Shown: positions 1 to 7,331, counted from the stretch's first letter. The stretch: 10,933 nt of DNA from CAZGTQ01 sp964528575 (GCA_964528575.1 CAZGTQ010000302.1:1-10933), one strand, 5' to 3'. The notes: generated by a model not told the origin, from the letters alone. Numbers and translations: made by a program.

Positions 1-207
1 CCGCACGAGCTCCGCCTCCGGCGCGAGCACCGCCCCCAGCGCGGCGCGCACGCGCCCCGCCCGCTCGCGCTCGCGCGCGCACGCCGCGCACGCTTCGAGA
101 TGCCCCTCGTCGCGCGCCGCCGCGAGCGACGCCAGCGCACCGTCGAGCAGCGCGTCCAGCCGCTCGACGACCCGCGCGCACGCCGCCGTCCCTTCGTTCC
201 CGTTCAT
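1..207 (-). CDS. Zinc-binding anti-sigma factor, N-terminal part (runs off left edge)
   Basis: Reading down from an ATG at 207-205, the frame stays open for 69 codons to the window edge. The protein carries C10, then H36-L-E-A-C40-A-A-C43. This is the Cys-x(25)-His-x3-Cys-x2-Cys zinc-binding anti-sigma (ZAS) pattern, in which the N-terminal domain clamps an ECF sigma factor in the cytoplasm and keeps it from RNA polymerase. Its ATG overlaps the TGA of the sigma gene (ATGA at 207-204), and a strong GGAGGA ribosome site lies six bases upstream inside the sigma gene, so the two are almost certainly translationally coupled. The part that would show a membrane span or periplasmic sensor lies outside the window, so the signal it senses is unknown. 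The family call is firm on motif and context; whether the protein is membrane-bound is open. Confidence 0.85.
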   Translation of the reverse strand, partial: MNGNEGTAACARVVERLDALLDGALASLAAARDEGHLEACAACARERERAGRVRAALGAVLAPEAELVR

Positions 208-758
208 CGCTCGTCCTCCGCCCAGTCCTTCAGCTCGGACCGCACCCGCCGCAGCCCTTGGTACAGGTTCGCCCGCGCGCTCTCCGGCGTGATCGCGAGC
301 AGCTCCGCGATCGCGGCGTGCGAGAGCTCGCCCGACAGCCGCAGAGCGACCACCTCGCGCTGGCGCGGCGGCAGGCGCGCGACCGCGTCGGCGAGTCGCC
401 CTTCGAGCTCCGCGCGCTCCAGCTCGGCGCCGACGGGTGCCGCGCCGCTCGGCTCGTCCGCGGCGTCCGCGAGCTCCCGCGCGGCCGGCCGGCGCCCGCG
501 CTCGCGGCACAGGTTGAGCGCGATCGAGAGCAGCCAGGAGCGCGTCCGGTCGGGCTCGCGCAGCGCGCCCAGCCGCTCGAACGCGCGCACCCAGGTCTCC
601 TGGAACAGCTCGCGCGCCTCGTCGCGGTCGGCGACTCGGGCGCGCAAAACGGCCCAGACGGGTCCTTCGTGGCGTCGGACGAGCGCATGGAAGAGGTCGC
701 GCTCGCCGGCCAGCACCCGGGCGACGATCTCGGCGTCGCTGTTCGCGGAAGCTCCCAC
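204..758 (-). CDS. ECF-type RNA polymerase sigma factor
   Basis: This 184-residue protein is a usual length for an ECF (group 4) sigma-70 factor, which directs RNA polymerase to a small regulon when its anti-sigma factor lets go. Region 2 spans about residues 18-90: the polymerase-binding and -10 recognition helices include DEARELFQETWVRAFERL, then RSWLLSIALNLCRERGRR. A variable acidic linker (about 91-118) follows, and region 4 spans about 122-175 with LPPRQREVVALRLSGELSH and a helix-turn-helix around AAIAELLAITPESARANLYQGL that would read the -35 element. The start is GTG at 758: an in-frame TGA lies 16-18 bases upstream and no other start codon falls between. The ribosome site is weak. It is divergent from the ygfZ-like gene (89-base gap) and overlaps the downstream anti-sigma gene by four bases. 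No autoregulatory promoter could be recognised. Confidence 0.93.
   Translation of the reverse strand: MGASANSDAEIVARVLAGERDLFHALVRRHEGPVWAVLRARVADRDEARELFQETWVRAFERLGALREPDRTRSWLLSIALNLCRERGRRPAARELADAADEPSGAAPVGAELERAELEGRLADAVARLPPRQREVVALRLSGELSHAAIAELLAITPESARANLYQGLRRVRSELKDWAEDER
214..219 (-). promoter_or_regulatory. Strong ribosome binding site of the anti-sigma gene
   Basis: On the minus strand GGAGGA is followed by six bases and the ATG at 207. It lies inside the last codons of the sigma gene, and with the ATGA overlap it settles the start of the anti-sigma gene. Confidence 0.8.
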
Positions 759-835
759 ACGTGCGCGGCGGTCTCACCCCGGCGGACGGTCCAGGGCGCG
801 GGGCGTGAAACGGGAAATCGCGCCGCCGCCGACAC

Positions 836-841
836 TACACT
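836..841 (+). promoter_or_regulatory. Possible -10 element of the ygfZ-like gene (leaderless start)
   Basis: TACACT matches the -10 consensus TATAAT at four of six bases and stands out in a GC-rich gap. It ends only six bases before the ATG at 848, so transcription from it would begin at or next to the start codon. No convincing -35 lies at the right spacing, and no Shine-Dalgarno sequence precedes the ATG. This is inferred from a short match. Confidence 0.3.
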
Positions 842-847
842 CCCGGC

Positions 848-1957
848 ATGGACCGATCGATCCTGCTGGAGCGCCACGAGCGCGCCGGGGCCCGCCTCGG
901 CGGTCCCGACCCCCAGCGGCCGGCGCCGCTGACGTTCGGCGACGTCCCCGCGGAGTACGCCGCCGGCGTCGAGGGCTGCGCGCTCTTCGACCAGAGCGAC
1001 CGCGGCCTGGTCGTCGCGAGCGGCGGCGAGCGCGCGGAGTTCCTGCACCGGCTGCTGGCGAACGACGTGCGCGGGCTCGCGCCGGGGCGGACCAACCGCA
1101 ACCTGCTCCTGTCGAGCAAGGGCAAGGTCCTGTTCGACGTCGACGTCGCGGTGGACGCGGAGCGCATCGAGCTGTCGACGATCCCGGGCACGGCGGCGGC
1201 GCTGCTCGCGGCGCTCGAGCTCTACCACTTCACCGAGGACGTGGAGCTCGCGGACGCGACGGCCGAGCACGCGCCGCTCGCGCTGTGCGGCCCGAAGGCG
1301 TCCGCGGTGCTGCGCACGGTGCTCGGCGCGAGCGCGCTGCCCGCCGGCGAGGGCGGTTGGGCGCGCGTCACGTTCGACGACGCGCCGGCGCAGGTGGCGA
1401 GCGTCCTGGTCGCCGGCTCGGTCGGCTGGCGCGTCGCGCCGTTGCCCCAGAGCGTGGCGAAGCTGTGGGACGCGCTCGTCGTCGCCGGAGCGACGCCCGC
1501 GGGCCTGGTCGCGCAGGACAGCCTGCGCGTCGAGGCGTGCAGCGCGGCGCCGGGCGTCGACGTCGGCGACACGGTCTACCCGCAGGAGGCGCGTCTCGAG
1601 CCGGCGTTCAGCCTCTCCAAGGGCTGCTACATCGGCCAGGAGGTCGTCGCGAAGATCGACACGTACGGCGGGCTCAACAAGTGCCTCGTGCCGCTGCGCG
1701 TCGAGCACGACGACCCGGTCCCGCCGGGCACGCGCCTCGTGCGCGAGGACGACGGCGAGTGGCGCGACCTGGGCGTCGTGACGTCGTGGGCGTACTCGTT
1801 CGCGCTCGACACGGGAGTCGTGCTCGCGTACGTCAAGCGCCGGCACCAGGCCGTGGGCACGGAGTTCCGTCTGGGCGAAGCGGGCGCAGCGCGAGCGACG
1901 GTGGTGCAGCCGCCGTTGCGCACGGGCGCGTTGGCCCCGACGGGCTCGTTCGAATAG
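848..1957 (+). CDS. ygfZ: YgfZ/GcvT-family folate-binding protein (Fe-S cluster maintenance / tRNA modification)
   Basis: This 369-residue cytoplasmic protein carries the YgfZ signature K258-G-C260-Y-I-G-Q-E265, followed by the family's conserved G-x-N-K segment (YGGLNK, about 273-278). YgfZ is a paralogue of the glycine cleavage T-protein. It binds tetrahydrofolate and supports the assembly or repair of certain Fe-S enzymes, including a tRNA methylthiotransferase; C260 matches the cysteine essential in the Escherichia coli protein. The N-terminal GcvT-like fold is visible in EFLHRLLANDVRGL (about 64-77) and LLSSKGKVLFDVDV (87-100), and the C-terminal beta-barrel in VPLRVEHDDPVPPGTRL (281-297). 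The family usually runs about 300-350 residues, so this one is slightly long. The ATG at 848 has no ribosome site, fitting a leaderless message. A true aminomethyltransferase (gcvT) is unlikely because it lacks KGCYxGQE and no glycine-cleavage genes are adjacent. It converges on the CHAT gene with a six-base gap. Confidence 0.9.
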   Translation: MDRSILLERHERAGARLGGPDPQRPAPLTFGDVPAEYAAGVEGCALFDQSDRGLVVASGGERAEFLHRLLANDVRGLAPGRTNRNLLLSSKGKVLFDVDVAVDAERIELSTIPGTAAALLAALELYHFTEDVELADATAEHAPLALCGPKASAVLRTVLGASALPAGEGGWARVTFDDAPAQVASVLVAGSVGWRVAPLPQSVAKLWDALVVAGATPAGLVAQDSLRVEACSAAPGVDVGDTVYPQEARLEPAFSLSKGCYIGQEVVAKIDTYGGLNKCLVPLRVEHDDPVPPGTRLVREDDGEWRDLGVVTSWAYSFALDTGVVLAYVKRRHQAVGTEFRLGEAGAARATVVQPPLRTGALAPTGSFE

Positions 1958-1963
1958 GGAGGG

Positions 1964-4900
1964 TTACTCGGGGTCGCCGCTGAGGACCCACGCCGCCCAG
2001 TGCTGGACCGGATGCCGCGCCGCGCGCAGGTCGCACTTCGCCTTCCAGAGCGCCTCGGCCTTGGGGAGCTTCTCGACCCACAAGTACGCATAGAAGAGCT
2101 CCATGAGCTTGCGCGTCGCGGCGTCGTCCACCTTCCAGAGGGAGGTGATGGCCGTGCGTGCGCCGGCGGCGTGGAGCGCGGACTGGAGCGACTCGATGCC
2201 CATGCCTGCGCTGCGCAGCCCCACGTTCGTCTCGCACGCCGAGAGCACCGCAAGCTCGCACGCCGACAGATCGACGCCCGCCAGCTCCTCCGCCGTCATG
2301 ATCCCCGGCACCCGACCGAGGGAATCGCGTCCGAGGTTCGCCCCGGCGAAAGCCAGCCCGCAGTAGCTGAGCGGCGTGAATGCGCGGACGCGCTCGTCGA
2401 GTCCCCAGCGCATGCCGAGCAGCTCGCCTTCCTCGGGCTCGTCGAGCTCGATCTCGGAGAACCACCCGTGGGTCGCGACGTGAACGAAGCGCTTCCCCGG
2501 TGCCAGCTCGTGGAACGCCGCCTTGGTCGCACGGCCGCCCGTCAGCAGCGAAGCGGCGCCCCGCTCGAGCCGCCCGAACCGAAGCTGCACGAACTCGGCC
2601 TCGAGGCCGGAGCTCGGCAACGGAACGAACGTCGGGCCGCTTCCGCCCCTGCCGATCGCAGCGGCGGCCGCCTCCACCGCTGCAGAAGGCGCAGCACCGA
2701 CGGCGTCGAAGTCCACGCCGCCCACGACCAGCAGCTCCGGCTCGTCCGCTTGGACGAGCGAACGCCGCGGCGCCACGAGCCGTCGGAACGACGGCAGGTT
2801 CACCAGGCGGTAGCGGTCGCCGACCCGTCCGTCGCCGAGCGGCAGCGCGTCGAGCGGGACCGCGTGCACGAGATCGGCCGCGCACACGAGGAGGGTCGTC
2901 GTCTCGTCGCTCAGCTCGCCGAGCAGCGGGTCGAGCAGCCGCGCGCGAAGCGCCTCCCCCGCCTCTCGCTCGCTGCTGGACTCGCTGACGCGCCCGATGC
3001 CTCGGTCGAGCGGCTTGCCGAGCTGCGCGCGCCACGTCTCGACCGCTCGCTCCAGATCCGCGGCGAGGCCGAGCTCGACCTCGACGATCTCGCCGCTCGG
3101 CCGCACCAGATGCGCCGCGAGCACGTCGCCCCGCGACCGAAGGACGTGCCGCTCCTCTTCCCGCCGCCAGCCTTCCACGCGCAGGAATCCGACGGCGACC
3201 GCACCGCGGGGAAGCGCCGCCGCCACGTCGCTCGCACGGATCGCGCCGGGGAGGACCCCGCGCTTCCTCGACTCGGCGCGCAGCTCGCGGTCGAGATCGT
3301 CGCGCTCTCGCGTCAGCGACTCGATCGCTCTCGCGAGCTCGTCGGGATCCCGGTCCGCGGGGACCGCAGCGAGGAGATCGCCGAGCTCCTGCCGAACGCT
3401 CGCGATGCTCTTGCGCAGCGTGTCGAGCTCCGGGAAGTCGTCCGCACCCATCGTGTCGGCGCCGATCACGCTCCGCAGGGTCTCCGCGAGCTCGAAACGC
3501 TGTCGCGCTCCTTGCCCCGATCCGCTCAGGAAACGCGCCGCCGAATGAGGCCTCGCGAGAGCGCCTGCGAACGCGCGCGCCTCACGCTGCGAGTACGTCG
3601 AGGCTGCCAACTCCAGAGCGGAGAGCGACGCAGCCATCAGCTCGAGCGCTTGTGCCCGGGCGCCGGCGACGTCGCCCTGCTCGTACATCGTCGCCGCCAG
3701 GTTCTGGCGGGTCATGAGCAGCTCGCGCTCGCTCGAGCGCAGTCCACGCCGACCGATCTCGACCGCGCGCTCCAACAGAGCGCGCGCGCGAGCATGGTCG
3801 CCCTGCACCCTCAGCCTGTTGGCCAGGTTCCCCAGGACGCGGACGTGATGAGGGTGCTCCTCCGGCAGCGTCCGCTCACAGGCCTCGAGCACGCGCTCCT
3901 CGAGCGCGCGCGCGCCGGCATGGTCGCCTTGGCTCGCGAGCGTGGAGGCCAAGCTGATCTGGATGAGGAGCAAGTCGGGGTGGTCCTCGGGGAGAGCGCG
4001 CCCGCGGACCTCGAGCACCCGTTCTTGGATCGCGCGGGCACCGGCGAAGTCGCGCTGTTGCACCATCAGGGCGGCCAGGTTCTCACGAACGGCGAGCAGC
4101 TTGGGATGGTCGTCGGGGTAGACCCGTTCGAAGGCGGCGAGCACGCGCTCCTGGAGCGCTCGAGCGCCGGCGAAGTCACCGGCCGTGAACAGCGCGCCGG
4201 CCACGTTGCCGCGGACGCTGGCCAGGTCGGGGTGGTCCTCGGGCAGGGTCCGCTCGCGGACCGCGAGCACGCGCTCCAGGAGCGCGCGAGCGCGCGCGAC
4301 GTCGCCCAGCTCGAGCAACGTGGTGGCCAGGTTGTGCTGGACGCGGATCAGCTCGGGATGATCCTCGGGGAGGACCCGCTCACACAGTTCCAGCACTCGC
4401 TCTTGCAGAACGCGGGCGCCGGCGAGGTCCCCCTGCGATTTCAACGTGATGGCCAGATCGAGCCGGGCCGTGAGCACGCCGGGGTGGTGCTCGGGCATCG
4501 TGCGAACGCGGATCTCGAGCACGCGCTCTTGCAGCGCGCGGGCGCCGGCGAGGTCTCCCTGCAACCGCATCGTGAGCGCGAGGCCTTCTCGAGTGCCCAG
4601 CAGCTCGGGATGGTCCGGCGGCAGCGACCGCTCGCACGCCGCGACGACGCGCTCGAAGAGCGCGCGGGCGCCCGCGTAATCGCCCTGTTCGCGCATCACG
4701 GCGGCCAACTGGCGCTGAGCGTCGAGCAGGCGGGGGTGGTCCTCCGGCAAGGTGCGTTCGCGCGCCGCGAGCAGGCGCTCGAAGAGCGCGCGGGCGCCCG
4801 GGAGGTCGCCCAGCGCTCTCATCGTGGTGGACACGCCCTGCAGAGCATCGAGGAGCTCCGGGTGGTCTGCGGGCAACGTGCGCTCGTGCGCTGCGAGCAC

Positions 4901-6160
4901 CTGCTCGAGGAGCTCGAGGGCCCCGGAGTAGTCGCGCTGCGCGAACATCGTGGCCGCGAGGTTCTGCCGGATGCCCTGCAAGTGGGGGTGTTCCTCGGGC
5001 AGAGCCCGCTGGCAGACCTCGAGCACGCGCTCCTCCAGCGCGCGCGCGCCGGCGAGATCGCCCGAGGCCGCCAGCGTGCTCGCGAGGTTCTGCAAGGCGC
5101 CGAGCAGTTCGGGATGGTCCTCGGACAGGGTTCGTTCGCGAGCGGCGACCACCTGCTCCTCGAGCGCGCCGGCGCCCTTCAGATCGCCCGCCGCTTTCAG
5201 CGTGAGGGCCAGGTTCAGTCGGATCCCGAGCAGGTCGGGATGGTCCTGCGGCAGGGTGCGCTCGCGAGCGGCGAGCACGCTCTCCTGGAGCGCGCGGGCA
5301 CCCGCTAGCTCCCCCTGTTGCCTCATCGTGGTCGCGAGCCTGTCCCGCGCGGCGAGCAGCTCGGAGTGGTCCTCGGGCAGGATGCGCTCGTACGCAGCGA
5401 CGACGCCTTCCTCGAGCGTGCGGGCCCCGACGAGGTCGCCCAGCTCCTTCATCGTCAGGGCGACGTTCCGCCGAAAGACGAGCGGGTAAGGGTGATCCTC
5501 GGGCAGCGCGCGTTCGTAGGTGACGAGCAAAGCGCTCCACGCTTCCAAGCACGTCTCGAACGCGCCCAGCCGATGTGCGGCCGCGCCCGTCTGCGATGCC
5601 ATCTGCGCGATGCCGATGCTCGCGGCTCCTCCGTCCGCGCCCCGCAAGACGTCGAGGACTTCCGCGACGAGCGCGCGGGCGCGCTCGTGCTCCTGGTCCC
5701 GTTGCGCCACCTCGACTTCGCCCAACAACTCCTTCGCGCGCTCGATCGCCGCGCGCGTCTCGTCGTTCTCGGGCGACGCGACCCAGTGGACCTCCGTCGT
5801 CCCTTCGCGGCGACCGACCGACCGCGCGGCGATGACGACGATTTGCCCATCTTGGACGCCGACAGCAATGCACGCCGTCGTACCGCCGCCCGAGTCGTCG
5901 TCGGCGACCGCGTCCGCGCCTCCCACGCTCACGGCCAGCACGGGATCGCCGACCTGCGAGCGAGCCCACACGTGCAGCGTCCCCTCGAAGTCGCTGGTCC
6001 ACTCGATCGTCGCTCCGTCGAGCGGAATCTCGAGCTCGACGAAGCGGTGCAGCGGATCGTCGGGGTGGACCTGGAACGGGTCCGCCGCTCCGGGCTGCCG
6101 CGGCTCCTGCGCCAACGCGGCACCGGCGAGCAAGAGCAGAACGGGGAGTCGCGCGCGCAT
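1964..6160 (-). CDS. Exported TPR-CHAT protein (caspase-like protease domain)
   Basis: This 1398-residue protein has five visible parts. Residues 1-17 form a Sec signal peptide (MRARLPVLLLLAGAALA, then QEP) with no lipobox. Residues about 28-130 form a beta-rich domain with DPVLAV and DDDSGGGT, like the bacterial pre-peptidase C-terminal (PPC) domain. Residues 218-805 hold fourteen 42-residue TPRs of kinesin-light-chain type, and 806-847 a decayed fifteenth. Residues about 912-966 form a charged coiled coil. From about 1075 to the end lies a CHAT domain with His1231 in VATHGWF and Cys1309 in VLSACETN. CHAT is a clan CD (caspase-like) cysteine peptidase fold, so the dyad predicts activity, while the TPRs should bind partners. 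Its substrate is unknown. The start at 6160 is chosen because GGAAG lies five bases upstream and the signal peptide follows at once; an in-frame GTG at 6214 would add 18 residues ahead of it. Cytoplasmic relatives act in defence, but the signal peptide argues for work in the periplasm or outside. Confidence 0.9.
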   Translation of the reverse strand: MRARLPVLLLLAGAALAQEPRQPGAADPFQVHPDDPLHRFVELEIPLDGATIEWTSDFEGTLHVWARSQVGDPVLAVSVGGADAVADDDSGGGTTACIAVGVQDGQIVVIAARSVGRREGTTEVHWVASPENDETRAAIERAKELLGEVEVAQRDQEHERARALVAEVLDVLRGADGGAASIGIAQMASQTGAAAHRLGAFETCLEAWSALLVTYERALPEDHPYPLVFRRNVALTMKELGDLVGARTLEEGVVAAYERILPEDHSELLAARDRLATTMRQQGELAGARALQESVLAARERTLPQDHPDLLGIRLNLALTLKAAGDLKGAGALEEQVVAARERTLSEDHPELLGALQNLASTLAASGDLAGARALEERVLEVCQRALPEEHPHLQGIRQNLAATMFAQRDYSGALELLEQVLAAHERTLPADHPELLDALQGVSTTMRALGDLPGARALFERLLAARERTLPEDHPRLLDAQRQLAAVMREQGDYAGARALFERVVAACERSLPPDHPELLGTREGLALTMRLQGDLAGARALQERVLEIRVRTMPEHHPGVLTARLDLAITLKSQGDLAGARVLQERVLELCERVLPEDHPELIRVQHNLATTLLELGDVARARALLERVLAVRERTLPEDHPDLASVRGNVAGALFTAGDFAGARALQERVLAAFERVYPDDHPKLLAVRENLAALMVQQRDFAGARAIQERVLEVRGRALPEDHPDLLLIQISLASTLASQGDHAGARALEERVLEACERTLPEEHPHHVRVLGNLANRLRVQGDHARARALLERAVEIGRRGLRSSERELLMTRQNLAATMYEQGDVAGARAQALELMAASLSALELAASTYSQREARAFAGALARPHSAARFLSGSGQGARQRFELAETLRSVIGADTMGADDFPELDTLRKSIASVRQELGDLLAAVPADRDPDELARAIESLTRERDDLDRELRAESRKRGVLPGAIRASDVAAALPRGAVAVGFLRVEGWRREEERHVLRSRGDVLAAHLVRPSGEIVEVELGLAADLERAVETWRAQLGKPLDRGIGRVSESSSEREAGEALRARLLDPLLGELSDETTTLLVCAADLVHAVPLDALPLGDGRVGDRYRLVNLPSFRRLVAPRRSLVQADEPELLVVGGVDFDAVGAAPSAAVEAAAAAIGRGGSGPTFVPLPSSGLEAEFVQLRFGRLERGAASLLTGGRATKAAFHELAPGKRFVHVATHGWFSEIELDEPEEGELLGMRWGLDERVRAFTPLSYCGLAFAGANLGRDSLGRVPGIMTAEELAGVDLSACELAVLSACETNVGLRSAGMGIESLQSALHAAGARTAITSLWKVDDAATRKLMELFYAYLWVEKLPKAEALWKAKCDLRAARHPVQHWAAWVLSGDPE
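3620..5509 (-). repeat. Tandem 126-bp coding repeats (14 intact TPRs plus one degenerate)
   Basis: Inside the CHAT gene, fourteen back-to-back units of exactly 126 bases (42 codons) run from 5509 down to 3746, and a fifteenth at 3745-3620 has lost the linker motif. Each unit begins near [AT]LPEDHP and ends near ERVLAxxER, with GDLAGARAL about residues 24-32 of the unit. There are no indels between units 1 and 14, as in kinesin-light-chain-type TPRs, so the array grew by in-frame duplication. The DNA copies have clearly diverged, so it is an old array rather than a recently expanded one. Confidence 0.93.
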
Positions 6161-6165
6161 CAGCA

Positions 6166-6170
6166 CTTCC
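6166..6170 (-). promoter_or_regulatory. Ribosome binding site deciding the CHAT gene start
   Basis: GGAAG on the minus strand stands five bases before the ATG at 6160. The next codons encode a textbook signal peptide, so this site supports 6160 over the in-frame GTG at 6214. Confidence 0.65.
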
Positions 6171-6219
6171 GCGACGCAGTCTACCCGCTCATTCGGGGGT
6201 CGCCCTTCTTCCACAGAGC

Positions 6220-6250
6220 CTCGGACGTGATCGCGGGCCGCACGTCCGAG
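6220..6250. promoter_or_regulatory. Perfect 10-bp inverted repeat upstream of the CHAT gene
   Basis: CTCGGACGTG (6220-6229) is matched exactly by its reverse complement CACGTCCGAG (6241-6250) across an 11-base spacer. It lies between the end of the DUF3108-like gene (44 bases away) and the CHAT start (60 bases away). As RNA it would form a strong hairpin, but no U-run follows on either strand, so it is not a classical intrinsic terminator. A repressor or activator operator, or a processing or stabilising hairpin, fits as well. A weak -10-like TGCAAT (minus strand, 6256-6251) abuts it, which would place the dyad across a start site; that part is speculative. Confidence 0.5.
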
Positions 6251-6293
6251 ATTGCAGGACCCGCGCAGTGCGCGCGAGCGCGCTCGACCGAAT

Positions 6294-7310
6294 TCAGCGG
6301 CCGCCGGGCGCCTTGTCCGTGCGCGCCCCCGCCGGCTCCGCGTCCGGCGCCGGCACGAAGCCCTCCGGCGTTCCGCCGTAGTGCGAGAGGCGAATGTCGC
6401 AGACGATGTCGATCGGCCCGAGCGGCACGACGCCCTCCACCCACAGCGGCACGCCGGTCTTCGCCTCGACCCAGACGTTCATCGTGCCGTGGATGCCGAA
6501 GAGGCCCTCGAAGCGCTCGTCATCGTCCTTGGGCGGGTTGTCCTCGTGATACGTGCTCTCGAGCTCGATCTGGACGGCTTCGAACTTGCCGGCGTGCGTC
6601 TCGATGAGGCGCCGCTCGCCCTGGCTGATCTTCACGTTCCAGAGCTTGAGCTTGTTGAGCATCTGGAACTCGAGCTCCTCGATGCCCTCGACGACCATCG
6701 TGCGGCCGAGGTAGATCGCACCGACGGTGTCGAGCGCGTACTCGCTGGGGATCTGGCGCAGGGATGCCTTGTGCCAGATGATCTGCCCTTTGGGCGCGCC
6801 GTTGGTCGTCGAGCCGCGGTAGCTCGCCATCGGCTGGCCGTCGCGCTCGCCCACGAGGATCTCGCGCATGCGGCGCTCGCTGCCCTTGTGGTCGTACGTG
6901 TAGACCAGCCGCGGCCAGTCCTGCGGCAGGAAGCGCGTCTCGATCAGCGCGTCGAGCGTGTAGAACGCGTTGCCGCCCTCGGCGTGCGCCTTGATCCAAC
7001 CCGTCTCGGCCTTCTGGTCGCGCGACTGGCCGGGCACCGGCAGGATCAGGCTCGGCTTGTACGGCTCCACGCCGGACGTGATCGTCACCGTGCCGACCTC
7101 GGCCTGGATCCCGATCGCGCTGACCCGCGCGCGGAAGACGAGCCGCTCCGAGCGCGGGATCCGCAGCTTCGGGAGGTCCGGGCCCTGGTCGAGCAGGAGC
7201 GGCTCGGTCGGCGCGGTCTGCGCCTGCTTGCTCGCCGCGACCGGCTCCTGGATCGCGGGAGCGAAGAACGGAACGGCGAGCAACGGGACGAGGATCACGG
7301 GCGAGGTCAT
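6294..7310 (-). CDS. Exported DUF3108-like protein
   Basis: This 338-residue protein begins with a hydrophobic export signal (residues 1-20, MTSPVILVPLLAVPFFAPAI, followed by QEP). The rest reads as the single-domain, beta-rich DUF3108 family of periplasmic or envelope proteins of unknown biochemical role. Visible family landmarks are the opening strand ERLVFRARVSAIGIQAEVG (about 55-73), ETRFLPQDWPRLVYTYD (124-140), the conserved centre EYALDTVGAIYLGRTM (190-205), LKLWNVKISQGERRLIETHAGKF (221-243), and the closing WVEAKTGVPLWVEG (280-293) with GPIDIVCDIRLSHY (298-311). Upstream of the ATG at 7310 the frame has no other plausible start ahead of a signal peptide, and no Shine-Dalgarno sequence is evident. 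It follows the dehydrogenase by 62 bases in the same direction, so co-transcription is likely but its functional link is not evident. The proline- and alanine-rich tail (about 318-338) looks disordered. Confidence 0.75.
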   Translation of the reverse strand: MTSPVILVPLLAVPFFAPAIQEPVAASKQAQTAPTEPLLLDQGPDLPKLRIPRSERLVFRARVSAIGIQAEVGTVTITSGVEPYKPSLILPVPGQSRDQKAETGWIKAHAEGGNAFYTLDALIETRFLPQDWPRLVYTYDHKGSERRMREILVGERDGQPMASYRGSTTNGAPKGQIIWHKASLRQIPSEYALDTVGAIYLGRTMVVEGIEELEFQMLNKLKLWNVKISQGERRLIETHAGKFEAVQIELESTYHEDNPPKDDDERFEGLFGIHGTMNVWVEAKTGVPLWVEGVVPLGPIDIVCDIRLSHYGGTPEGFVPAPDAEPAGARTDKAPGGR

Positions 7311-7331
7311 GGTGTCGGCATACGGCGGCGC

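Noticed and set aside
100..1983. A 627-codon plus-strand frame across the sigma and ygfZ-like genes
   Set aside because: It is dominated by Arg, Ala and Ser from GC-rich out-of-frame reading and crosses two genes that carry clear family signatures in other frames.
2000..5308. An 1102-codon open frame on the plus strand, opposite the CHAT gene, with repeated protein segments
   Set aside because: It is the antisense of the TPR-CHAT gene. Its repetition copies the 126-base TPR periodicity, its composition is Arg/Glu/Gln-rich, and it has no recognisable domain or signal. The minus-strand reading has family motifs throughout.
3620..5509. Regular 126-base periodicity considered as a CRISPR array or noncoding satellite
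   Set aside because: There are no short identical repeats with unrelated spacers. The whole unit is coding and conserved at protein level as TPRs.
1964..6160. Assignment of the CHAT gene to a gasdermin or type III-E CRISPR defence system
   Set aside because: No gasdermin-like small membrane-pore gene, CRISPR array or cas gene lies in the window, and the signal peptide does not fit a cytoplasmic defence protease.
6161..6214. GTG at 6214 as the CHAT gene start
   Set aside because: It would put 18 charged residues before the signal peptide and has no ribosome site; ATG 6160 has GGAAG at five bases.
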